In this document: in pieces, positions 20,859-31,297 of the stretch
How the letters are laid out: each line of letters starts with the position of its first letter
Position numbering within the stretch: the first letter of the stretch is position 1
From: Gnetum montanum
Lineage: Eukaryota > Streptophyta > Gnetopsida > Gnetales > Gnetaceae
Reading direction: 5' to 3'
DNA: 40,182 nucleotides
NCBI GenBank assembly: GCA_015680685.1
Contig: MNCI01011117.1
Location: 165,718-205,899, forward strand
The notes under the pieces: model-generated
Seen by the model: the letters and a program-made list of their open reading frames with translations, nothing else
The model's database searches: none
Told to the model about the DNA's origin: nothing
Position numbers and translations under genes: made by a program

Positions 20859-21903
20859 TGAAGATTGAGAACTTAGAGGGGGGTAATTAAGTTCATGCTA
20901 GCAATACTCAATTTTTGCATAGTTGATTTTACATAGTTCCCTAAATTGGGTACATCCATACTTAGAGGGTATAATCCTTACACATATTTGGACTTTGTTC
21001 CTTCAAAAATGTGATTTAAAGTGCATCACAACCTTTACAAAATAAGCTCTCTAGCTCTAAAAGGGATGTTTTTCTCTCAAGAAACACATCCAAAACCCCT
21101 CAATGTCCCAACAATCTATCAAGCCTTACAAAAGATGCCTTCCATCAAGAAGCACATCAAATCCTATATGGATTTGAACAAGAAAAAGAAGAAGATCAAG
21201 AAAGAATTAAACTAACTCTTCAAATTTCTTGCTTTGAAGCTTAATATGAATTACAACAAAAGATAGAGAACATAAGATCTTAAATTCATTGAGGTATGCA
21301 TAATTCTTGCTCAATTTCTTGTCCAAGGTTTACCTTTGCCTCTTGAGTATGTCCTCCCTTTATAAATTTGTTTCCCTCCATTTATGCATTGAAATCCCTA
21401 AAATAGCTAGAAATAGCCATATGAGATGCCTTGCTCATGACTAAAGACATCTTACTATTTTTGACAACTTGTAAGGGAGACATCTTGTCTATATAGAATA
21501 CATCTTGGGCATAAGTAAGACATCTCCTTGGAAGACAAGACATCTTGGAGGAGATGTCTGATCTTGAAACAAGACATCTTATTTCAGAAGGATACATTTC
21601 CTATTGCTAGGAGATGTCTTCTTTGAAACTAGGTCTTCTCAATAGAGACATCTTTTGTTACCTAGAGACATCTTGGTAGTTTGCAAGATATCTTCTCTTG
21701 AGGTTGGGATGCCTGTTGTTCTTATGGTATTCTTAAATTCCTTTTACCTTCTCTAGGACTCTAATAATCCAAATTGTTAATTCTTACTCTCTTCTTAATC
21801 TTATTGACATGTCAAATTTGTCTTCCTTATGCCTGCAGGAGTCTCATAAAACACATTAACAAATACTCCACTTTCAAGTTTTTGACACACCAAAAAGTCA
21901 AAA
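20859..21903 (-). repeat. 5' LTR of element D
   Basis: It begins TGAAGATTGAGAAC, collinear with TAAAGTTTGAGAAC at 14878. The minus TATA TTTATAAAG is the complement of 21358-21366. Its outer end has a changed terminus (AAAA instead of AACA). It carries its own version of the octamer array. Confidence 0.9.
21424..21693 (-). promoter_or_regulatory. AGACATCT/AGATGTCT array upstream of TATA, 5' LTR of D
   Basis: Sites (including one-base variants) start at 21424, 21445, 21478, 21498, 21518, 21538, 21552, 21572, 21592, 21612, 21646, 21666 and 21686. The steps are 21, 33, 20, 20, 20, 14, 20, 20, 20, 34, 20 and 20 bp. Compared with the 3' LTR, one 20-bp unit is missing in the last run, so the two LTRs differ in unit number. 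Confidence 0.85.
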
Positions 21904-24251
21904 GATCTATCATAGGAGGAACATGGATGGATTAAGTTCCTACTCTATCAACATTTTCTAGGCTAAAGAAAGAGTGCTTTCTAGGTTTACATTGAGTATT
22001 GTTAGTATGATCTTGTATCTCTATACTAACTACCTTGGTAGAACTTTTTTGTTGTGATTATGTTGGTAGTTTCCCTTGCATAATTAATGGTGGTATTAGA
22101 GGTAGAAGATTAGGAGCTTGATAGGATGGTTGCACTACTAGTTGAGATATGTAAGGCTATGACTCCATGTGTGGGGTTATAGGCCTATGATATTTTCTTA
22201 GATAGTAGTGGGAAGAAGCCTAAATAGGAGTATTTCTAGGAGATATGGAACATTGTACATTGTATCCATAAGGATGTAGTTTTTGATATGGATACTATTA
22301 CCTTGGTGATGGTATGCCCCATCATTGTGGTTGTTGCCATTACTACTGGTATTATTCTTGTGGTTGAGGATAAGCCTTACTTGGATAGTACAGTTGTTGA
22401 TAGATCTATCTATAATTACCTTGGAAATAAGGTAATTGCCTTGACATTTGGTTTTTTTTTTTGGACAAACTTTGGATTTAGTAAATACATCCTGAACTCT
22501 TGTAAGTATGCCATGATAGGAAAAAATCCTTTAGGATGTTTATACTAGTACACTTTGCAACTAATATTATCTTCAAAGCTTGAGTCTATAATTTTCTCAA
22601 TTGTGGAAACCTTTTCCTCATTTTTATAACCCTCACATCCATTGTCCTTTTTCTTCTTCCTATTCTTACTTCTGTTAAAGGATTGTTTAATCTTCTCTTC
22701 TACCATCTTTAGTGCTGTTGAAAATTTTTCATCCACAGAGTCCCACATTTTTTCTACCTTTGTTGTCTTATCATTAATCAATTTTTAAATTGACAAAGTC
22801 TTTTTTTGGATCACATCTTCTAAAGTGTCTCCTTATTATGTCTCACATATCCTTATACCTCTTTTTCTAATAGGTGGGTGTCTATTATATTCTTTAATGA
22901 ATTCTCTTTTATGTAGCTCTTCCTCTTCTTTTGCCAATTGGTCTAGTAACCTTTGGATTCAATGAACTATCATCTTTAATAGTCTACCTTGGGCCTATAC
23001 TCCAAGGACCTCCCTTGTTTTATTCCTTAGCCCATCAATGATGTTCCATAGTTGTTTTCTTTGAGAAAATCCATGGCCTGGGCATCTATGAAATAATAAA
23101 TATTACCTACCCATTTCTACATCAAGGGATTCATGTATCCTTTATTTCCATCCCTAGATATATTTCTTTAGGTATGAAATTCTAGAATAAGTTTGGTATT
23201 TATCATTAAATATCTCTAACATGGTACTCTATCTTTGGATTGATTCAAGTTCTAAGGATCTATATCATCTCTTTACTTCTTTTATGAGTATTTTTTGAAA
23301 CAACTTTAATTTCTATTAGTGATTCTCTATATTTTGTAGGGCACAGATATCATGGAAGGCTTAGAGGTGGTGTTGTAGATCTACATTATATCTAGCTTCA
23401 AACTTTGGAATATTGTTTATGTCAAGTTACTTAATGTGACTATCCCTTAAATGCCTAGTATGAATGTACATTGCTTCCTTGATATTAATCATATTGTAAG
23501 TGGCTAATAGGAACTCTTCATAGTCTTAGAGTTCATAGACTCTATTGTAGTGGTATCCCCTATAATGCTCATGATGTTCTCTTCTTTCATGTCTAATCCT
23601 TTCTTCTCTATCTTCATTATCATCTTCTTTTCCATGAGGATGTCTCTTTCTATTTGCATGTCCTCCATAATCTCTTCTCCTTTCCCTATCATGATTCCTT
23701 AGTCTTTGTTTCCTCTTGTTAGAATATATTGATAAGGGTGAGGAAGAAGATGGAGGAGTTGGAGAATGGTGTCAGGTGATTCTCCTTCTATGACTTCTTG
23801 ATTCATCTCTTCTAGATCTATTGGAGGTTGTAGGCCTTGAACTCATTTTAAGGTTGGAGTCCTTCTCACCTCTTTCGGGGGTTTCTGTAAGAGTTGAACG
23901 TAGCTTCATTTTTATAGGATCTTCAATGCATATTACTGGTGTTTGGGAATGAGATTTATGAGCCTTATAAATCTTTTCAACTTTAGAGAAGCATCTTCTT
24001 TTGCTTAAAGGATAATTATTGTGGTGCTCTCTTTCCTTTCTTTTGCTCATATCTTATTTCCATATTAGCATTTCTTCTTACTTAAGCCTATGTTAACCAA
24101 TATGGCATGGTCATGTTTTTGGTAACTTGATACCCTTCTTGTATGTGACCAAGATTTGATCTCATGAGGGCTACTTGAAGCATTAATGGTGTTGGGCATT
24201 CTAGTGGCAAGATAATATTGCCTTGTAAGTCTCTCCATCTAAGTTGTTCAT
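21904..24251 (-). pseudogene. gag remnant of element C (main part)
   Basis: On the minus strand INEQLRWRDLQGNIILPL (about 24255-24200) opens the preserved part, cut at 24251 by element B. A basic Arg/Ser-rich linker follows (24050-23772), then the gag core (about 23420-22900) with FNDKYQTYSR-like and CPGHGFSQR-like motifs. A Lys-rich helix (22781-22600) leads to the zinc-knuckle position at about 22550-22510, where only one Cys and the His remain. The C-terminal tail reaches element D at 21908. Stops and frameshifts are dense, more than in A, B, E or F, as expected of the host element of the nest. Confidence 0.82.
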
Positions 24252-25080
24252 TGATGAGTGGCGAGGTACCCCTACACTCAACCATACGAATACGAGTGTT
24301 ACACATGTGATCCAGTTGAACTCTGTAGACTAAGTGCCTACACGCCTTATGGAATACTTAAGGTTAATAGTTCGTTGTCTTCCTAGACTTACTTGTATTT
24401 TTCATGGTTGTATGCTTAAGTAAGTCTGAGGTATGTGATTTTTATATCTTCTATGTTTTATCACCTATGCTAATGAGGTAAAGGATGAAGAGACTAAGTA
24501 ACTAACTTTAATTAACTAAGTTCTAATGCCTAGAATTAGTATCTGTTCCCACTTGCCGTTCACACCCTGAACCAATGCAACCTTCTGGGATTACCAAACA
24601 CTATTCGTTACTGGGATTACCAAGTGTAACGTACGTGCTCAAAGTGGTCATATTAAATGCACTTAACTAGGAGTGTTGAGGGTTGAGAGAGATTAATTGA
24701 CTAATAAAGCATTTAAACAATTAACAATAATTAAAGTCCTAATTAGCTTAGTCCATGCACTGCAAGGTTTATCCAAAAAGTTCATCTTTATTTCCATACA
24801 CAGACTTATGCTTAGGTATAATATTTGCTTGAATAAAGATCCGTTCACTTTGGGAATCCTATTGCAAGCACATGGAAATTACTCTAACTCTAGAATGGAA
24901 AAACTGCAAGAGTTTGGCTATGGTCTAGATCTAGATGGAGAAACAAGGGAGAGCCGCCTCTTATTTATATATTTGGTGGTGCACTATGATATTGTGTATG
25001 ATACATCACGTACGTGATATCATGATCGATGCAATATTGTGTACGTGATATCGTGGCCCATGCGATATCACGTCCCATCA
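24252..25080 (-). repeat. 3' LTR of element B
   Basis: 829 bp with TGATG and CATCA ends. The minus TATA lies at 24960-24970. GATATC-like cores start at 24988, 25000, 25016, 25033, 25047 and 25064 (12, 16, 17, 14, 17 bp apart). Confidence 0.92.
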
Positions 25081-25090
25081 TACCCCCATG
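25081..25090 (-). other. Polypurine tract of element B
   Basis: Minus strand CATGGGGGTA next to the 3' LTR. Confidence 0.88.
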
Positions 25091-25868
25091 AATGAATAAA
25101 AACTCATCCTCAAGTTCCTTACAAAAAAATTGGGAAGGTATGGGATTATTGACTTGAATGGAACTAATGGTGAATGGGACAACATGTGAACGGATCATCA
25201 TTACAGAACATGACAAAACTGGTGTTCACGACAACAAGAGTGAATACTTTATACATTTGACATTAGGCCTTATTTGGCAGCTAAGAGAGAAGAGAGAAGA
25301 GAGGAGAATTTTGCTACTGCCAATGCCAAGATTGTGCCTTTCCTTGTCCATCCATAAGCACATCATCAATCTCATTCCTTGCATGACTACTTCAGCACCT
25401 ATCCATTCTGAGTGTGTCCTCCAGATCCAATCCTTTGTTGCATGATTTCCATTTGCACACACAACACAGTCTTATATTAGCAAGGGTAAATGAATCACAA
25501 TGCAATTGATACCTTGCTTTGGTGAAAGGTCCATTGGCTGAGATGTGGTATGGATGATTGCAGATTCTGGAGATATAATAATGGTGACTACCGAAGGTGT
25601 AGGGGTTAGGAAAAAATCGAAAAAATTGGGTTTGGACCCCCATGACTAAGAGTGAACCTTTGGTAGTAATAGAATGGAGAAAGAAAAAGAACAAGAAAGA
25701 TGGAGAAAAAGAGACAACTGTAACATCGATGAAATGGATGTCAAGATGGAAATGAATGAAATAGAGTTGATTGTAAAATGTTAAGGGAAAGAATTTAACT
25801 AGTTCACCAAATAGGAATGCCAGTGAGTCCTCCCCAAAGTAGGCTCATGCCCTTAATGCCCTAAAAAT
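25091..25868 (-). other. 3' accessory segment of element B
   Basis: Collinear with E 495-1280. The short frame here (25462-25226) contains EWIGAEVVMQGMRLMMCLW and RHNLGIGSSK; E has a related version, with frames shifted. The splice-acceptor-like AG of E is AA here. No known domain recognised. It ends where truncated RT begins. Confidence 0.55.
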
Positions 25869-26800
25869 CTTATGCCCCAGTACTACATCCTCTTGAACCA
25901 TCAAATGGCTTTTTTGCTAGTTGAGCTTTAGGTTGGTTTCAATGCATCATTTCAGTACTTGCTCTGATTGGTCTAGGGCTTGATCAAAGCTTGTCCCATA
26001 AGTGGAGAAGTCATCCATAAAGACTTCTACTCTATTCCCTATCTGTTGTTGAAATATGCTTAGAACCAAACGTTGAAATGTGGAAGGAGCATTGCAAAAG
26101 CCAAATGGCATTTGTTTATATGCAAACATTCCCTAGGGACAGGTGAACATTGCTTTGGCTTGATCTTCTGGTGCTATTCGTATTTGATTATATCCACTAT
26201 ATCCATCTAGAAAACTATAATAGCGATGCCCCACTATAGTGTCTAAGACTTGGTCAACAAATGGCAATAGGAAATGATCTTTGAATGTTGCCATGTTGAG
26301 TAGCCTAAAATCTATACACACCCTCCATTTTCCTCCCTTCTTAGGCATAATTACTAGAGGACTAAGCCATTCACTATCCGCAATGGGATATATGAACCTA
26401 GCCTTGAGGAGCTGTTCTATCTCTTCATTTACTATTTGTTTCAATTTCGGGTTCAATCGCCTATGTGGTTATTTTCGAGGCTTCATGGAGGTATCCATGT
26501 AAATCCTATGCTGACATATCCTATGGTCTATTCCAGTTAGTTTGGGATATGACTAGGCAAAGGATTTTAACAATCTATTTATCACTTTCAATAGGGTTTC
26601 TTTTTTCTTGGTGACAAGTTTTGCATTTATAATTATTGATTTTCCGTTTTCAAGGGTCATGTATTCCAGACTAGTGGGCAATGGTTTTAAATCTAGGGGC
26701 TCTTGTCTAAATTCCTTAGGAATCTCCAACTTCCCCTAGTTAATGTTTTCAACGTTAAGGGCTGGAAGTTGGGAATGAACTTGCTCAAGTGCGTCTATGC
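25869..26800 (-). pseudogene. Reverse transcriptase remnant of element B, truncated after the thumb
   Basis: RT copies element RNA into DNA. Motifs in order on the minus strand are: ARFIYPIADSEWLSPLV; VIMPKKGGKWRVCIDFRLLN (26370-26300); FLDGYSGYNQI with the first catalytic Asp (about 26210-26180); FTCP; a stop; FAYKQMPFGFCNAPSTFQR (26130-26070); and VEVFMDDFSTYG with the catalytic DD pair (about 26030-26000). After VVLGHKIF near 25870 the frame is cut and joined to the 3' segment. The roughly 15-residue insertion usual between PKKGG and WRVC in many Athila RTs is absent both here and in F. The linker 26800-26460 contains LKPLPTSLEYMTLE-like sequence. Confidence 0.9.
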
Positions 26801-26889
26801 TTTCAATGTAAGCACTAGCGATCCCCTCAGTTAGTTCCATGCATGCTATCAAGTTGCTCTCTTGATCAACCATCAGCCACTGGGTGTCT

Positions 26890-27480
26890 TCCTGTCATGT
26901 GGCTTCTGCATACAGGCACTTTTGTATATTAATTTCTTGTGCATACCAATTGCATGAAGGTAATGCTAAACTTCGCATAACCCATGATTTCTGCACGCAA
27001 TGGCACCCTGTGTCACTATATGTGATGCATGGAACTTTCTTCTTCTTGATCTTTCTGAAAGTATTTTTCTTGGATATTTCCAGGAAAAGATCACGGATGC
27101 CTAGGCGTGCATCTATCATACTTAGCCACACTCTTCCCATTATTATTGGGAAGTTCCCCTTGCTGTTAGTTACTTATATCACTAGGAAATTTGCTGGGTA
27201 TGACCACCCACAAATGGTGGTAACGATGTCCTCCACTAGTCCCAAGAGGACAGTGATAGACTGGTCAGCTAGCTCAAGTCAAATGTTACTCTTCCTTAAT
27301 GGAGGTAGGTTCTAGGCCTTGTACATCTCTTGCGATATTAGGTTGACTCCAGAACCTAAGTCCAGAAGAGCTTTACAAGGTTCATTCCTAGTGACTTAGA
27401 GATAAATTAGGGGACTTCCAGGGTTAGAGAATTTCTTGGGAAGGTGGCCCACCTTAATCCACTTCGTGAAGGTATGTGTT
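26890..27480 (-). pseudogene. Aspartic protease remnant of element B
   Basis: The N-terminal part has KVGHLPKKFSNPGSPLIYL. The active site reads LLDLGSGVN (about 27375-27350), so DSGS has become DLGS by one base change. The C-terminal IIMGRVWLSMIDARLGI and LFLEISKK lie at 27140-27060. Stops occur before the active site and between the halves. It joins gag upstream and RT linker downstream. Confidence 0.88.
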
Positions 27481-30013
27481 AACATAACTATGTGCATTGG
27501 GCTTGACTTTTGGGTTGAAGAAGGTCCTGAAACTTTATTTGGTATGGAGGTGTTTAGATATTCAACTGCTTGTGAGGGTGAGGGCTTAGTTTGATTGTTA
27601 GTTCTGAAGAAAGGTCTTTTTGGCATAAGATTGTCAGAACCAACTGAGACTTGGGGATTTGAAGCCCTCATGATGTTGGGTTGTTGTGGTTGAGTGGGAA
27701 GTTCCCCTTGCATCGTTGGAGCGGGTGGTAGTGGAACTATTAGCATAAAAGATGCAGATAGATTCAAAGGATGGTATGCATGTGGTGTGTCTCTCAGAGG
27801 AGAAGGAGTCCTAAAATACTCTTGAACTTGGTAGTGACATTGTGGGGTTATGTGACCCAAGAGTCACTAGGAGAAACTGGCTGCTACACGTAATAGCCAT
27901 ATGGGTCTGGTTGCCGGTAAGGGTATTGTTGCCTAGGCGGTGGCATCCCCCATGACTATGGGTGTTGCCACTGCTGGTGTTGCCCGATAGGTTGTGGCAG
28001 AGTTCCACTTGGATAATATGTTAACAGTTGGTGGAACTGCCTCAAGTTACCTTGGGGATAAGGTAACCTTCAGGGTGCTTGCCGTTTGTTAAGGTTGAGT
28101 GCATACACCCCAGACTCTTGTAGATGTCAGATTATTGGGCAACATCCCTTAGGATGGTCATATTGGTAGATCTCACATCCACCATCATTGTCTATATTCA
28201 AATCCACAACATCATTAGCGATAGTCATTTTTCCCTTACCCTTGTTATGTGCATGGTCTGAGTCTCTCCACTTTTGCTTATCATGGTCACTACTTCGTTC
28301 CTTAGACTCCTCTATGATTTTTAGAATAGTTTTGAATCTACTGTCTAAGAAGCTCCATATTTGATCTACCTTAGCCGATAGTTTTGTCGTTAATTTCTGA
28401 GATGACAAGGTTTTTCTATTCACCAACTCTTCGAATGGTGACTCATCCTCTTCCTCATGGAATCTTACTCCCTTCTTTCGAAGGGAAGAATCGCAGTTAT
28501 ACTCTTCCATGGTTTCTCTTTTCTGTAGCTCCCTTTTTTCTTTAGCTACTTACTTCAACAATCTATGAACTTCATGGGGCCTAAGCTCTGATAATCTCCC
28601 TTGGGCATATGTCCCAAGGGTTCTCCTGGTTTCGTGTCTTAGCCCATCTATGAGGTGGCGGAGTTGATCCCGTTGTGCGTAACCATGGCCTGGACAACAA
28701 TGTAGTAATGCGTAATATCTACCCATGGAAGCATCCAAGGGTTTGTGATTACCCTGCTTCTATCCTTGGGTCTTCTTACGCAAGTTGGACACTCTGGAGT
28801 ACGTTTGGTATTTATCATTAAACAATTCTAGCATTGTACTCCACCTCCTAATGGTTTCCGGTTCTAAGGACTAGTACCAACTTTCTACTTCTTTTATGAG
28901 TGTCCTAGGAAACAACTTTAACTTCTACTAGTCATTTTCAATATTTTGCAAGGTGTAGGCATCGTGGAATGCCTGTAAGTGATTCTGCGAATTAGCATTG
29001 TATCCCCCCTCAAACTGTGGGATATTATTCATGTCTAGTCTCTTGATCCGACTATCTTTTTGGTGCCTTGTAGGTATTCTCACAGCCTCCGTAATGTCTA
29101 ACATACTTTGGGTTGCTAGTAGGGGTTCATCATGATAATCTCTTTCATGATGTCTATGATGCCTACGTGGTTCCCTACATTCCCTTCTTTCATGCCATGA
29201 TTCTCTAGAATGCCCTCACCCTCACTCTCGACTCTCTCATCGAGGTCTCTCATTTTGCTTATCCTTACCCTTATCCTAATAGTTGTGCTCTTTGTGAGTG
29301 CATCTTGATGTGGAAGGAGAGGGTAAATGATGTGATGAAGGAGAAGAAGAAGGGGAACCATCGCCATGACGATGTTTCTTATCTTCTCTTTAGTGGTTAT
29401 AGCCCTGACCGTGATGACGATTAGAATTCCCACCCTTGTCATTTGTTTGTGTTCCCTCATTGAACACTTGGTGTTCATGGGGATTAGAAATAGGATTATG
29501 AATTGTGGAGTGTAGGTTCTGATACCCCACCTCCTCACCATTGTTAGGAGGGGGAACATCATTTTATGGAGAACCTGTTATAACCGGTTTACCATCTTCA
29601 ATTTTGCTTAGGACGTGCATGACCCCTTTGCCCTTCAACAATGTATGGTAACTCTCCTACCACAAGTCCCTTAAACGTTGCACCACTGTGGGATGGTAAT
29701 CCCTTATGTCATAATCTTCTGCAACATATTCAGCATATAGCTATGTCATGCCTATCTGTGCAAGAGCACGAAGGAGCATGTTAGGGACTGCTCGATTTGG
29801 AGGTAACACTATGTTACCTTGCAAGTCTCGCCAATGCAGTTATTCATCTTGATGGAGGATAAAGGTAAAATCGGGTATATACTCATCATGATGAGTATAT
29901 ACCACCCGATACTGTTGAGGAACTGGTGGTTCTAAGTTACGTATGTTGTGCTGCCGACTCTCTCTTGTGCGATCCCTAGGTGGTGAAGTGCTTTTATGAG
30001 AAGAAGAAGACAT
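27481..30013 (-). pseudogene. gag remnant of element B
   Basis: The start at 30013 matches E and A. The N-terminal part carries the GNIVLPPN region (about 29840-29790). The His/Arg-rich linker lies at about 29560-29150. The core (about 28990-28720) is followed by ALLHCCPGHGYAQRDQLRHL (28710-28650) and a Glu/Lys-rich helix (28510-28270). The zinc knuckle (28139-28177) reads CEIYQYDHPKGCC, with the second Cys changed to Tyr. The Pro/Gln-rich tail (28010-27480) leads into the protease. Internal stops are present. Confidence 0.87.
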
Positions 30014-30139
30014 TGTTATCTTGTCAGTGTGCTATTGACTGTTGTTTAAATTTTCTTCTAATTAACCCTAAGGGTTTTTTTAAGCTTCCCAACGATGTGG
30101 ATGATTTCCTATGTTCTACTTAGTGCACAAACAACTTAG

Positions 30140-30157
30140 TCCCCAACAATGATGCCA
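30140..30157 (-). other. Primer-binding site of element B (tRNA-Asp type)
   Basis: One base inside the 5' LTR. Thirteen of 18 bases fit the remembered tRNA-Asp 3'-end complement and all five differences are transitions. Confidence 0.75.
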
Positions 30158-30158
30158 A

Positions 30159-30986
30159 TGATAAGTGGCAAGGTACCCCTACACTCAACCATAAGAATAT
30201 GAGAGTGACACGTGCGATCCGGTTGAACTCCGAAGACTAAGTGCCTACACCCCTTATGGAACACTTAAGGTTAATCGTTCATTGTCTTCCCAGACTTGTA
30301 TTTGTCACAGTTGTATGGTTAAATAAGTCTGAGGTATGTGATTTTTATATCTTTTATGTTTTATCGCCTATGCTAATGAGGGAAAGGGTGAAGAGACTAA
30401 GTAAATAACTTTAATTAACTAAGTTCTAATGCCTAGCATCAGTATTCATTCCCACTTGCCGTTCATACCCTGAACCAATGCAACCTTCTGGGATTACCAA
30501 ATGCTATTCGTTACTGGGATTACCAAGCGTAACACATGTGCTCGAAGCAGTTGTACTGAATGCATTTAACTAGGAGTGTTGAGGGTTTAGAGAGATTAAT
30601 TAAGTAATAAAGCATTTAAAAAATTAATAATAATTAAAGTCCTAATTAGCTTAGTCCATGCACTACAAGGTTTATCTAAAAAGTTCATCTTTATTTTTGT
30701 ACACAAACTTGTGCTCAGGTACAATATTTGCTTGAATAAAGATCCATTCACTTTGGGACTCCTACTGCGGGCACATGGAAATTACTCTAACTCTGGAATG
30801 GAAAAAATGCAAGAGTTTGGCTACAGTCTAAATCTAGATGGAGAAACAAGGGAGAGCCACCTCTTATTTATAAATTTGGTGGCACACTGCGATATCGCAT
30901 ACACGATATCGCAGGAGAAGATGCGATATCGCTTACGATACATCACGTACATGATATCGCGGCCCATGCGATATCACGTCCCATCA
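30159..30986 (-). repeat. 5' LTR of element B
   Basis: 828 bp. Minus TATA TATAAATAAG at 30863-30872. GATATC-like cores start at 30891, 30905, 30925, 30937, 30953 and 30970 (14, 20, 12, 16, 17 bp apart). Confidence 0.92.
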
Positions 30987-31278
30987 TTCATCCTAGTGGA
31001 AAATGAATGTAAAATTAGAATAATAAGGATTAGTATGAGCATATGAGATTCTTGTTTGCATTAGTGCACTCTAATCTTCTTCATTATAATCCTTGTCATT
31101 ACTTTTATTAAGACTGATAATAGGTGAACATTTTACTTTATTTGTGAAAGTCATTTTAGTTTTTTTATCACTTAAGTGTGTGTACATTTTGAGAATTTAT
31201 TTTAAGTATGAAAGATTACTTTACAATACTTGATACAATGAACTATGTAAAATCAACTAACTAGCAAACATTAATACA
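30987..31278 (-). pseudogene. Leader and gag N-terminal remnant of element C, right of B
   Basis: TTCATCCTAGTGGAAAATG at 30987 aligns with the gag sequence TTCATCCTGATGGAGGATA of E near 3720, so gag resumes exactly at the B target site. The rest up to the primer site is too decayed to read. Confidence 0.65.
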
Positions 31279-31296
31279 TCCCCAGTATCCATGCCA
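31279..31296 (-). other. Primer-binding site of element C
   Basis: One base inside the LTR; about 12 of 18 bases match the tRNA-Asp complement, including the ends TGGC and GGGGA. Confidence 0.6.
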
Positions 31297-31297
31297 A

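Larger units (their letters stand above)
14878..21903 (-). mobile_element. Element D: Ty1/copia-type element with gag but no recognisable pol
   Basis: LTRs of 1027 bp (14878-15904) and 1045 bp (20859-21903) lie in direct orientation. GATCT occurs at 14873-14877 and 21904-21908 as a perfect target duplication. Next to the right LTR is a minus-strand tRNA-iMet-type primer site, and next to the left LTR a polypurine tract, so transcription runs leftward. Gag, a coiled coil and a second zinc knuckle are followed by a different, plant-type accessory frame. I see no copia protease, integrase, RT or RNase H motif. D is therefore non-autonomous. It lies within element C. Confidence 0.9.
24252..30986 (-). 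mobile_element. Element B: Athila-like element with gag, PR and partial RT
   Basis: 5' LTR 30159-30986, 3' LTR 24252-25080. TTCAT at 24247-24251 and 30987-30991 is a perfect target duplication. It inserted into the gag of element C. The minus-strand order is primer site, gag, protease, RT, then an abrupt join near 25870 to the 3' accessory segment shared with E. RNase H and integrase are gone. RT sequence with FLDGYSGYNQI and FMDDFS places it near the Athila/Tat branch of Ty3/gypsy; the tRNA-Asp-like primer favours Athila. Confidence 0.93.

Noticed and set aside
26884-27315. 143-residue plus-strand frame
   Set aside because: It is the antisense shadow of the element B protease; the minus-strand frame has the family motifs.
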